Source: Pseudomonas sp. ATCC PTA-122608 (GTDB taxonomy: Bacteria; Pseudomonadota; Gammaproteobacteria; Pseudomonadales; Pseudomonadaceae). Taken from it: a DNA stretch of 64,000 nt. Below, piece by piece: positions 10,208 to 17,252 of this stretch (position 1 is the stretch's first letter; the number at the start of each line of letters is the position of its first letter). The DNA lies in NCBI RefSeq assembly GCF_001952855.1, contig NZ_LPNO01000013.1:370970-434969 (forward strand). The letters run 5' to 3'. The notes under the pieces are model-generated. The model was not told the origin of the DNA. It was given only the letters and a program-made list of their open reading frames with translations, and searched no databases. A program made the translations under genes and the position numbers.

Positions 10208-10324
10208 TTATTTGGCTTTCTTTTTCTTTGATTCGCGGGTGGCGAGTTGTTCGAAGCAGAAGGCGGCGGCGCCGAACAGGGCGATCATTGAGAGGACGAT
10301 CATGCCTAAAGTTGAACTTTCCAC
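10208..10324 (-). CDS. 38-residue membrane peptide upstream of kdp
   Basis: A 39-codon ORF starts with GTG at 10324 after TAGGAAG and ends at 10208. The peptide has one hydrophobic helix (about residues 8-24, including MIVLSMIALFGAAAF) and a basic tail ESKKKKAK, giving an N-out/C-in topology by the positive-inside rule. A terminator follows it. It may be an independent micro-gene rather than part of the kdp operon. No family is recognised; coding status rests on the ribosome site and the helix-plus-lysine-tail design. Confidence 0.5.
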   Translation of the reverse strand: MESSTLGMIVLSMIALFGAAAFCFEQLATRESKKKKAK

Positions 10325-10454
10325 GATGACTTCCTACGGGGGTGATTGGTGTGGAGTTCACAGTAGTGGAGGGGGGATTAGTTGCTCAATAGAGACGACA
10401 TAAACGTTATGGCTGGGGTTGAATCTATACGGAATCTTTACGTGGCTGTTGTGT

Positions 10455-11290
10455 GTATATCCGTTTTTTAGGTAACGGCTACTTAGGGTTCCGCTCTTAC
10501 AGCGGGTCACTTTTGAAAAGCGCAAAAGTAACCAAAACGCTCTGCCCCGCCTGTCGGCACCTCGCCTAGGCTCGGTGTTCCCTCACTCCGGCATTACTCC
10601 GCGGGCCGCCGCGACGGGCCATCCATGGCCCGGCGCGGCTAAACCGGCGTCCTGCCGGTTTACCCGCTCCGCAATACCTACGTTCGGCCTCGGGCTGAAT
10701 GGGGCAGTCAGATCAAGATCAACAGCAGATCAAAAGCAAGAGCACAGCGGCCTACAGGCCGGCTTGAGTGTTAGAAGCAGAGGCAAGATCCAGAGCGAAA
10801 GCAGAGCTGCTTTTCTGTAGGAGCGAGCTTGCTCGCGAAAAACCTGAGAACGCCGCGTTCATCCTGAATGCCCGCGTCATCGTTAACGACCTTCGCGAGC
10901 AAGCCCGCTCCCACATTTGGACCGTGCCCCCGCTTTAGCTTTAGCTTTTGATTTGGCTGTTGCTTCACCACACTCAAGCCGGCCTGTAGGCCGCTGTGCC
11001 CTTGATCTGCTTTTGATCTTGATCTTAGGCGCCCCGTTAAACCACGCTGGCCGAACGCAGGCTTTGGAGCGTGGGTAACCCGGCAGGACGCCGGGTTAGC
11101 CGCGCTGGGCCAAGGATGGCCCATCGCGGCGGCCCACGGTCCAAAGCCGGAGTGAGGGCACACCGAGCCCAAGCGAGGTGCCGAGTGGTGGGGCAAGAGC
11201 CCTTTTGGTTACTTTTGGGGCTCTTTTCCAAAAGTGACCCGCTGTAAGAGCGGAACCAATAGCAGCCCTGACCGCAGCAACGGATATGTA
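10455..11290. repeat. Large nested inverted-repeat element, copy A
   Basis: This 836-bp intergenic element begins with ATATCCGTT...GGTAACGG and ends with AACGGATAT. From outside inward both halves mirror each other: a CCGCTCTTACAGCGG hairpin, a CACTTTTG...CAAAAGT hairpin, TCGGCACCTCGCC, a GGGCCATCCATGGCCC palindrome, a CCGGCGTCCTGCCGG hairpin, a cluster of GATC sites, and CAGCGGCCTACAGGCCGG. A REP doublet occupies the centre (10817-10914). The left half has the X-type arm (GCCTGTCGG) and the right half the Y-type arm (CCACCACTCGG in reverse). It ends 15 bp before the stop codon of the catalase-like gene. ORFs crossing it are repeat translations, not genes. Confidence 0.9.
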
Positions 11291-11305
11291 CCCAACACCG
11301 CAGAG

Positions 11306-12436
11306 CTACAAATTCCGGCTATGCCGATAATCACTGACCGCCTCATACACCGCCTTACGCAACCGATTAATCCCCCCAATCGGCCGATGCGCCTCCACCC
11401 CAAACCACGGATTAAACGACTGATTATCACAAGCCAGATTCAACGCCGGCGTATCAAAATCCTGCGCCGGAATCACCACCTTGGCCACCGTCTCAAACGG
11501 CGCATCACTCTCTTTCCACTCAATGCTGGTGTCCTCGATCGGCATAAACTTCTGCGGATTCTGCCGCTGAATCTGCAACACAAAACACGCCGCCACCCGG
11601 TCCGTCGACAGTTGCTGATTCAACGCACTGCGCAAAAAGTTCGGCAGGTCCTGATTCTGCTTGGGCAGCACATACGCAGGACACCCCTGGGGATCCGGCG
11701 CCACCCGAAACTTCGCATTCGCCGCCCCAAACTTATACGGCGACACCGAGAAATAAGTCGTCTGCGTAGGACTCACCGGCGGCGGCGCCAACGTCGCCAG
11801 CGCGATAAACAGATGCCGCACCTGCCAACTGCGCGGATCCACCCCGGGGAAGAACGCCAGGACCTTCTTGCCATCCGCCTGAGCCGAAACGTTCTGCGCA
11901 TACTCCGCCACATCACTGACAAAAAAGTTCGGATGGCTGAACATCACAAAGTCCTGCTCACCCCGCGCTTGCTGATCCGCGAGCAGTTGCTTGCCTGGCA
12001 CATCCAGCAATTTGATCGCCATGCCCCGGGCATCCCGGATGCTGTCGAACTGCGGATACGCATTGCCGTTGGACAAACGCATCATCGCCTGCCAAGTCTT
12101 GCCGGGCTCCGCGAACACCCCCTGGCGCAATGCCGGGTCGAGGTCCGGCAGTACGCTGACCTCGGCCTTTACACAGCCATGGGCCTTGGCATGCGCATCC
12201 CGCAGGTAACGCGTGCCTTCGCGATGTTGGTCGACGATGCGCACCGCGGTCTGGATGATGCCCTGGGTCATGGCGGCTTCACCCGGTGGAATCTGTTCAT
12301 CCGGCGACACCGGGCCACTGTGTTGCCAGGCGAACCACAGGGTGGACAGCAACCAGCCCAGCAGGCCCAGGCCCAACAGCCACAACAGGGTCTTGCCAAG
12401 AAACGCGCCGAGGCGCAGCCAAAGTCGAGCGAGCAT
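11306..12436 (-). CDS. Membrane-anchored catalase-family protein
   Basis: The 376-residue protein has an N-terminal membrane anchor (about 15-36) followed by a reduced catalase-like haem domain. Features include the candidate distal His in AHAKAHGCVKAEVSV, MRLSNGNAYP, DARGMAIKLLDVPG, DFVMFSHPNFFVSD, and a C-terminal Y in KAVYEAVSDYRHSRN that could be the proximal haem ligand. These resemble the short catalase-like/peroxygenase group (about 330 residues) more than full catalases. It starts at ATG 12436 behind AAGGA, 31 nt after the cytochrome gene, so the two form an operon. Role is inferred: periplasm-facing haem enzyme acting on peroxides or hydroperoxides. Confidence 0.8.
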   Translation of the reverse strand: MLARLWLRLGAFLGKTLLWLLGLGLLGWLLSTLWFAWQHSGPVSPDEQIPPGEAAMTQGIIQTAVRIVDQHREGTRYLRDAHAKAHGCVKAEVSVLPDLDPALRQGVFAEPGKTWQAMMRLSNGNAYPQFDSIRDARGMAIKLLDVPGKQLLADQQARGEQDFVMFSHPNFFVSDVAEYAQNVSAQADGKKVLAFFPGVDPRSWQVRHLFIALATLAPPPVSPTQTTYFSVSPYKFGAANAKFRVAPDPQGCPAYVLPKQNQDLPNFLRSALNQQLSTDRVAACFVLQIQRQNPQKFMPIEDTSIEWKESDAPFETVAKVVIPAQDFDTPALNLACDNQSFNPWFGVEAHRPIGGINRLRKAVYEAVSDYRHSRNL

Positions 12437-12467
12437 TTAAAAATCCTTTTCTGCGAAGTCGGTTGGG

Positions 12468-14279
12468 TCAGGGCAGTTGCTGTTCCAGCGGGCCACCCAG
12501 CACTTTCAAATATTCCAGCAGCGCCCAGCGTTCCTGAGGCAGCAAGCCTCGGCCGATGACCCCGTTGCCACGCTGCCCGGCACGGAATTCGTGGCCGCTG
12601 TTGTGGTTGCCGGTGATGCGCGTATCGAACAGGAACGCGTTGGGGAACGCCGCGGTTTGATAGCCCAGGTGGCGCGGGTCGTATTCGAAGGTGCCTTTAT
12701 AGAAGGTCGGGCTGCGCTCGTCCTGAGGCGAGAGCAATTGATAGATCGTCGGCACCGAACCGTTGTGCAGGAACGGCGGTGTCGCCCATACCCCGGCCAG
12801 TGGCCGTGCCTTGTAGGCACGCAATTCGCGCACGCCGATGGGCAGGCCGAAGCCGTCCAGGCGCGGACGTTCGGCAGGTGTCACGCCGGCGGCACGGTAG
12901 GCGTGGTCTTCGACAAAGGCGGTGATGTACGCCAGGCCTTTGGCTGAAGAAATACTGCGCAGGTCCAGCGGTGCGGTGGGGGTGGGGTGCAGTTCGACGT
13001 TCATTTTCGCCAACTCCGCCGGGTCCCATTGCAGGGCGCTGAGGTCGAAGCGGTGGTCAGCGATATTGTTGGCGGTAGTCGGGTCGGTGCCGATGACTTC
13101 CACCGGGAGCATTTTCAACTGGCGCACCGGGCGGCCATCGACTTGGGAAACTATCGGTACGTGGCAGCCGGCGCAGTTTTCGGTGAACAACGCGCGGCCT
13201 TGGGCGGCCAGTGGTTTGTCGATGGCGCCGAACAGGTCTTCAGGCCAGGTGGGTGGCTTGAGCCGTTGCAGGGTTTCTTCGATGGTATTCAGGTCCCGCA
13301 CCCGCACGCTGGAGGCGTAGCGCGCATCGCCCTGGAGCGGCTGACCGGCGCTGTCGAAGAAGTCCAAGGTGGCGCCGACGCCCAGGGCTTCGCCGATATT
13401 GCGGGCCATGGGTTGCTGGGCCGAGCCGTTCCATTGCACCCAGTCGAAGGTCCAGATGTCCCACAGTTGCGGATAGTCCACCGGTGCATTGGCGATGCGG
13501 TAGTTGTCGGGGGAAATGGCGTCGCCGAAGCTGGCGTTGGCGATACGGCCAAAGGCATCGGTGCGGCCCGGGCCTTCTTCGGTGGGGTAGAGGCCGCGGT
13601 GGGTGTCGTTCCAGGCGACTTTCAGAAAGTTGTTCAGGGACTTCTTGAAGTCCTGACGCAGTTGCGCGACGTTCTGGTCGTTGTAGTCGTGGCCCAGCAC
13701 GGTGTGGGCAAAACGTTCGAATTTCCACGGGTTGTAGTAGGTCGAGGCCAAACTGGCGACCATTGCCTGGCCGAAGCTGCCGCCGCGCAGGGTCGGTACG
13801 CTGGACGGCAACACATGTTGCGCCGGGCCGCCGTCGACCCGCAGGCCCTGGCCTTTGAAGTTCAACTGGCCGGTGTGGCAGGCGGCGCACGTGATGTCGA
13901 GGAACTCATCATTGCTGCCAGGGTTTTTATGCCGGGCGAAACCCACCGGCAGGTTGCCGGGGTTTTGCGCGGTGGGCACCTGCTTGGGGTCTACCAGGAA
14001 ACCGAAGCGCGCCAGGTATTCGGGTGTGGCGAAACGCTGTTCGGAGAACGGCAGTTCCAGCGCGGTGAACCAGTCATAGCGCAGGCCCTTGACCTGGGTG
14101 CCCTGGGGCGTGAAGTAATACGTCTGGCGATCTGCGGCGCTCCATTGATCCTGGTAATGCACCTGTTGCACCGGCACGTAAACCGGCAGCTTCGGGTTGA
14201 CCACGTAATAGAGCACCACCGCCAGGATCAGGCCCAGCAGTATGAAAATCATCAGCAAAACACGGGAAAAAATGCGCAA
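12468..14279 (-). CDS. RoxA-like / di-heme cytochrome c peroxidase-family protein
   Basis: This 603-residue protein has an N-terminal membrane segment (about 5-27) and two c-type haem sites: CAACH at 131-135 and CAGCH near residue 370. Length and the YYFTPQG and HNGSVPTIYQLL segments match the RoxA-related di-heme cytochromes, which include rubber oxygenases and peroxidases. Catalysis is not certain: family members act either as H2O2 peroxidases or as dioxygenases of polyisoprenoids. The start is TTG at 14279, preceded by AAGGATAG at a suitable distance. It forms an operon with the catalase-like gene. Confidence 0.85.
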   Translation of the reverse strand: MRIFSRVLLMIFILLGLILAVVLYYVVNPKLPVYVPVQQVHYQDQWSAADRQTYYFTPQGTQVKGLRYDWFTALELPFSEQRFATPEYLARFGFLVDPKQVPTAQNPGNLPVGFARHKNPGSNDEFLDITCAACHTGQLNFKGQGLRVDGGPAQHVLPSSVPTLRGGSFGQAMVASLASTYYNPWKFERFAHTVLGHDYNDQNVAQLRQDFKKSLNNFLKVAWNDTHRGLYPTEEGPGRTDAFGRIANASFGDAISPDNYRIANAPVDYPQLWDIWTFDWVQWNGSAQQPMARNIGEALGVGATLDFFDSAGQPLQGDARYASSVRVRDLNTIEETLQRLKPPTWPEDLFGAIDKPLAAQGRALFTENCAGCHVPIVSQVDGRPVRQLKMLPVEVIGTDPTTANNIADHRFDLSALQWDPAELAKMNVELHPTPTAPLDLRSISSAKGLAYITAFVEDHAYRAAGVTPAERPRLDGFGLPIGVRELRAYKARPLAGVWATPPFLHNGSVPTIYQLLSPQDERSPTFYKGTFEYDPRHLGYQTAAFPNAFLFDTRITGNHNSGHEFRAGQRGNGVIGRGLLPQERWALLEYLKVLGGPLEQQLP

Positions 14280-14525
14280 GATAACTATCCTTGTCGAGTT
14301 CTAGCGTTCTTATGCCATCAGGCCAGCAGTGCGGCAAGTGGCCATGAGCTTGGTTCCAGCGCTCCAGCTGTCCGTTGCAGGGTCGTGGATTGAATGAAAA
14401 TGCTTTTAAACACGTGAACTTATCAGAAATTTCCTGCTCACATGCCGGTAGCCATTGGTCGTGGCCGCCTGATAAGCTCGCGACTTTACTCGAATGCCCT
14501 TTTGGCACACGAACAAGGAAATAGC

Positions 14526-15284
14526 ATGAAACAGCATCGGTTGGCGGCGGCGGTGGCCCTGGTTAGCCTGGTACTTGCGGGTTGTGATTCGCAAACCAGC
14601 GTAGAGCTGAAAACCCCGGCGCAAAAAGCTTCCTACGGTATCGGCCTGAACATGGGCAAAAGCCTTGCTCAAGAAGGCATGGATGACCTGGACTCCAAAG
14701 CCGTAGCCCAAGGCATCGAAGATGCCGTCGGCAAGAAAGAACAGAAGCTGAAAGACGACGAGCTGGTCGAAGCCTTCGCCGCACTGCAAAAACGTGCTGA
14801 AGAGCGTATGGCCAAGATGAGCGAAGAGTCGGCAACCGCCGGCAAGAAATTCCTCGAAGAGAACGCCAAGAAAGACGGCGTTGTCACCACTGCTTCCGGT
14901 CTGCAATACAAGATCGTGAAGAAAGCTGACGGTGCTCAACCCAAGCCTACCGACGTAGTGACTGTTCACTACACCGGCAAGCTCACCAACGGCACCACCT
15001 TTGACAGCTCCGTGGATCGCGGTAGCCCGATTGACCTGCCGGTCAGCGGCGTGATTCCAGGTTGGGTCGAAGGCCTGCAACTGATGCACGTTGGCGAGAA
15101 GGTCGAGTTGTACATCCCGTCCGACCTGGCCTACGGTGCCCAGAGCCCGAGCCCGGCGATTCCAGCCAACTCCGTGCTGGTATTCGACCTGGAACTGCTG
15201 GCCATCAAGGACCCGTCCAAGGCTGAAGCACCTGACGCACCTGACGCACCGGCTGCACCGGCTGCACCGGCTGCCAAGAAGTAA
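14526..15284 (+). CDS. FKBP-type peptidyl-prolyl isomerase lipoprotein
   Basis: The 252-residue precursor has a lipoprotein signal with lipobox LAGC ending at C20. An FKBP N-terminal dimerisation domain (about 28-125) with a long charged helix follows. The FKBP catalytic domain covers about 125-230 (VVTVHYTGKLTNGTTFDSS; VIPGWVEGLQLMHVGEKVEL). The C-terminal tail repeats APDAPDAPAAPAAPA and ends in KK. It resembles the Mip/FkpA proteins that assist folding in the envelope. The ATG at 14526 lies behind AAGGAAA. A strong terminator follows, so it is probably monocistronic. Confidence 0.93.
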   Translation: MKQHRLAAAVALVSLVLAGCDSQTSVELKTPAQKASYGIGLNMGKSLAQEGMDDLDSKAVAQGIEDAVGKKEQKLKDDELVEAFAALQKRAEERMAKMSEESATAGKKFLEENAKKDGVVTTASGLQYKIVKKADGAQPKPTDVVTVHYTGKLTNGTTFDSSVDRGSPIDLPVSGVIPGWVEGLQLMHVGEKVELYIPSDLAYGAQSPSPAIPANSVLVFDLELLAIKDPSKAEAPDAPDAPAAPAAPAAKK

Positions 15285-15300
15285 TCAGCGCCTGAACACA

Positions 15301-15333
15301 CAACGCCCCGTCTCGACGGGGCGTTGTTGTTTC
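15301..15333 (+). terminator. Rho-independent terminator of the FKBP gene
   Basis: CAACGCCCCGTC and GACGGGGCGTTG form a 12-bp perfect stem around a 2-nt loop, followed by TTGTTTC. It lies 16 nt after the stop codon. Confidence 0.92.
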
Positions 15334-15548
15334 TGGCCTGTGCATAACTTTTCCATTTGGATCCCGGCCAAAATCAACCGAACCCACGCGGTCTAGAGCA
15401 GTCTGATAAAAGACCTGAGTACGGGTAGACGCAGATTATCTCCAAGTCAATGAATTCTTGGGTTTTTTTTATGTGCGCAAAAAACGCCCGATCTGACTGT
15501 AGGCCTTGTATTACGTGGCTTTCAGCCTGGAAAATAGGCTCTGTTCAC
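15334..15548. other. Intergenic stretch with a weak terminator-like hairpin
   Basis: I see no protein-coding ORF. TGTGCATAA at 15339-15347 matches a reverse DnaA box. CCAAG...CTTGG followed by eight T at about 15442-15470 resembles a weak terminator with no upstream gene, which could mark the 3' end of an undetected small RNA. This is unproven. Confidence 0.35.
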
Positions 15549-15579
15549 AAGGTTATCCACAATTTGTGTGGATAACCTT
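15549..15579. other. Perfect hairpin made of two inverted DnaA boxes
   Basis: AAGGTTATCCACA and TGTGGATAACCTT form a 13-bp perfect inverted repeat with a 5-bp spacer. Each arm holds TTATCCACA, an exact DnaA-box consensus. It lies 26 bp before the DUF1232 start. It could be a DnaA-responsive operator, a DnaA titration site, or simply a hairpin ending FKBP-side transcription (T-rich downstream). Confidence 0.6.
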
Positions 15580-15605
15580 TTCTGTCGCCTGGAACTGGAG
15601 TGACG

Positions 15606-16061
15606 ATGAAAGCACCGTTTAATTTCACCCGTTTCCTGCCCATGGCCGCCCGCCTGCTTGGCCGAGGGCGCTTGCCTACATTGCTGTTCGCCGTTGCCGC
15701 CAAAGGCTCGAGCCAGGGCAACCGTTTGGGCAAGCTCAAGGACGACCTCAAACTGCTCCAGGCCTTGTGCCTGGCCTACTGGCGCGGCGAGTACCGGGCC
15801 ATCAGCCCCAAGGCGCTGATTTCGGTGGTGGCGGGGCTGATGTACTTCCTCAGCCCGATTGATGCGATCCCGGACTTTATCCCGGTGTTCGGCATGCTCG
15901 ACGACATCGCCGTGCTGGCGTGGGTCATGAAGACCCTGAACGGTGAACTGAGCGCGTTTCGCGCCTGGCGCGAGCGTCAGGTCCCGGAGAAGCTCGCGGT
16001 GGTTGAGCGCCTGCCAGCGACGCCTCTGTTGCTTGAGCAGGAACACCTGAAAAAAAACTGA
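15606..16061 (+). CDS. DUF1232 (YkvA-family) membrane-associated protein
   Basis: The 151-residue protein holds a DUF1232 core. A hydrophobic segment of about 85-105 contains LMYFLSPIDAIPDFIPVFG, the hallmark of the family, followed by LDDIAVLAWVMKTL. The function of DUF1232 is unknown; members are thought to sit in the membrane. The ATG at 15606, 5 nt after GGAG, is preferred over GTG at 15600, which leaves no room for a ribosome site. Paired DnaA boxes sit just upstream. No operon partner is apparent; the next gene is 97 bp away behind its own operator-like repeats. Confidence 0.85.
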   Translation: MKAPFNFTRFLPMAARLLGRGRLPTLLFAVAAKGSSQGNRLGKLKDDLKLLQALCLAYWRGEYRAISPKALISVVAGLMYFLSPIDAIPDFIPVFGMLDDIAVLAWVMKTLNGELSAFRAWRERQVPEKLAVVERLPATPLLLEQEHLKKN

Positions 16062-16096
16062 AGCTTGCGAATATCCCCCTGCGCTCTTTGTGGCTG

Positions 16097-16136
16097 TTAG
16101 GATTACACTCCTAAGGAAAGTACTTACGAAGTAAGT
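16097..16136. promoter_or_regulatory. Two inverted repeats upstream of the XRE operon
   Basis: TTAGGA-N6-TCCTAA (16097-16114) and ACTTAC-GAA-GTAAGT (16122-16136) are both perfect 6-bp inverted repeats, 23 bp or more before the XRE-regulator start. Tandem symmetric sites next to an XRE gene suggest autoregulation. They are not verified as operators. Confidence 0.5.
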
Positions 16137-16158
16137 GTTGTGATCCTACGGGGCATTC

Positions 16159-16497
16159 ATGGATATTCAGATAATTAGAAAGGATGGCGAACCCGAATAT
16201 GCGGTTCTGCCATGGGCTCAGTATCAGGCGCTGTTAAAAGCCGCCGGGCAGCAACAGCCAACACCTCCTGCTTCGACCCTTAGCCAAACAGCTGCCGAAC
16301 CCGATCTACGCCCCCTGGAGCAGCTGCGAAGCCTGCGCGAGGCCAAGGGCCTGGCCATCGAGGTTCTGGCGCGCACAGTGGGCATCAGCCCGTCTTACCT
16401 GGGCTTGATCGAAAGTGGTGAACGCCAGCCGGACGCAGCCATCCGCCGCAGCCTGGCCTGGGAACTGGGCGTCGCAGGTTGGAGGGACGAAACGTGA
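16159..16497 (+). CDS. XRE-type helix-turn-helix regulator with Phd-like N-terminus
   Basis: The 112-residue protein has an N-terminal stretch (about 1-30, with GEPEYAVLPWAQYQALL) like the short DNA-mimic or antitoxin N-terminal folds, a linker, and an XRE helix-turn-helix at about 52-108 (LAIEVLARTVGISPSYLGLI). The gene stop overlaps the next start by 4 nt (GTGA), so translation is coupled. Inverted repeats precede it. It could be the autorepressor of the three-gene operon. The Phd-like reading is a resemblance, not a proven family. Confidence 0.8.
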   Translation: MDIQIIRKDGEPEYAVLPWAQYQALLKAAGQQQPTPPASTLSQTAAEPDLRPLEQLRSLREAKGLAIEVLARTVGISPSYLGLIESGERQPDAAIRRSLAWELGVAGWRDET

Positions 16498-16865
16498 GCG
16501 TACGCATCAGCCGTCAGCATTGGGATGGGTTAATCAACGAACTTGATCAGGCGCGCCGACAGCGCCATCTCTTGACCTACCGCGCATTGCTGGAGCGTCT
16601 GCAATTTCCCACGCCGGCCATGCAGACCCTGACGGCCGCGCTGGAACACCTGGCGGCGCTGGATGCCAAGGCCGACCAACCGCTGCGCAGTTCCCTGGTG
16701 ATTAGCCAGGGCGCCAGCCGTCTGCCACGTACCGGTTTCTTTGAATGTGTGGAGCGTCTTGGACGCTTCTGCGGGCCGTCCGATGGCGTGGCCGCAGCGT
16801 CGTGGCACGCATCGGAGGTAGTGCGGGTGTTTGAGTACGATTATCCCGAGTCAGCGGAGGCTTAG
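16494..16865 (+). CDS. Conserved hypothetical protein in XRE operon
   Basis: This 123-residue soluble protein starts at GTG 16494 behind GGAGGG and overlaps the XRE gene by 4 nt. It is helical in the first half (residues 10-60). I recognise no domain or motif. It ends by overlapping the next start by 1 nt. Its constant pairing with the regulator suggests a shared function. A toxin role is possible given the antitoxin-like partner, but no catalytic motif is visible, so this should not be assumed. Confidence 0.7.
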   Translation: MSVRISRQHWDGLINELDQARRQRHLLTYRALLERLQFPTPAMQTLTAALEHLAALDAKADQPLRSSLVISQGASRLPRTGFFECVERLGRFCGPSDGVAAASWHASEVVRVFEYDYPESAEA

Positions 16866-17251
16866 TGTTTTGGAAGCTTAAGGCGTATGTCAGTTATTGG
16901 CTGGCGCGCAAATTGTTTCATTGGTCCTGGTTCATGCGGCAGCCGCGTTGCTGGCAATGGCTTGAAGGTCAGTTCGCACGCATGGCCAATCTGGGCGACG
17001 TAGGGGCACAGAGTTTCTACGGACATATCCTGACGTTTCGCGGCAAGGGCCTCGGCGCCCGTGAAGAGGGCGTGCGGCTGTTGCGGCTGGCGGCCCAGGC
17101 CGGAGATGGCAAGGCTGCGTACCAGATTGGGGTGTTGAGCCTCGCGGGCAGCCTTGGCAAGGCACCGGATCCGCTGGAAGCGGCACGCTGGTGGAAAATC
17201 GCCGCCCGGGCCGGTCACCCGCTGGCGCAGATTCGCCTGGAACAACTCTGA
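16865..17251 (+). CDS. Sel1-repeat protein with N-terminal hydrophobic segment
   Basis: The 128-residue protein starts at GTG 16865, 1 nt overlapping the previous stop, behind GGAGG. Its N-terminus is aromatic and basic (about 1-30; FWKLKAYVSYWLARKLFHWS) and probably membrane-associated. Residues 45-125 form Sel1-like helical repeats (EGVRLLRLAAQAGDGKAAYQ; EAARWWKIAARAGHPLAQIR). Such repeats mediate protein contacts. It ends 1 nt before the convergent stop of the EAL/GGDEF gene. Confidence 0.8.
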   Translation: MFWKLKAYVSYWLARKLFHWSWFMRQPRCWQWLEGQFARMANLGDVGAQSFYGHILTFRGKGLGAREEGVRLLRLAAQAGDGKAAYQIGVLSLAGSLGKAPDPLEAARWWKIAARAGHPLAQIRLEQL

Positions 17252-17252
17252 C

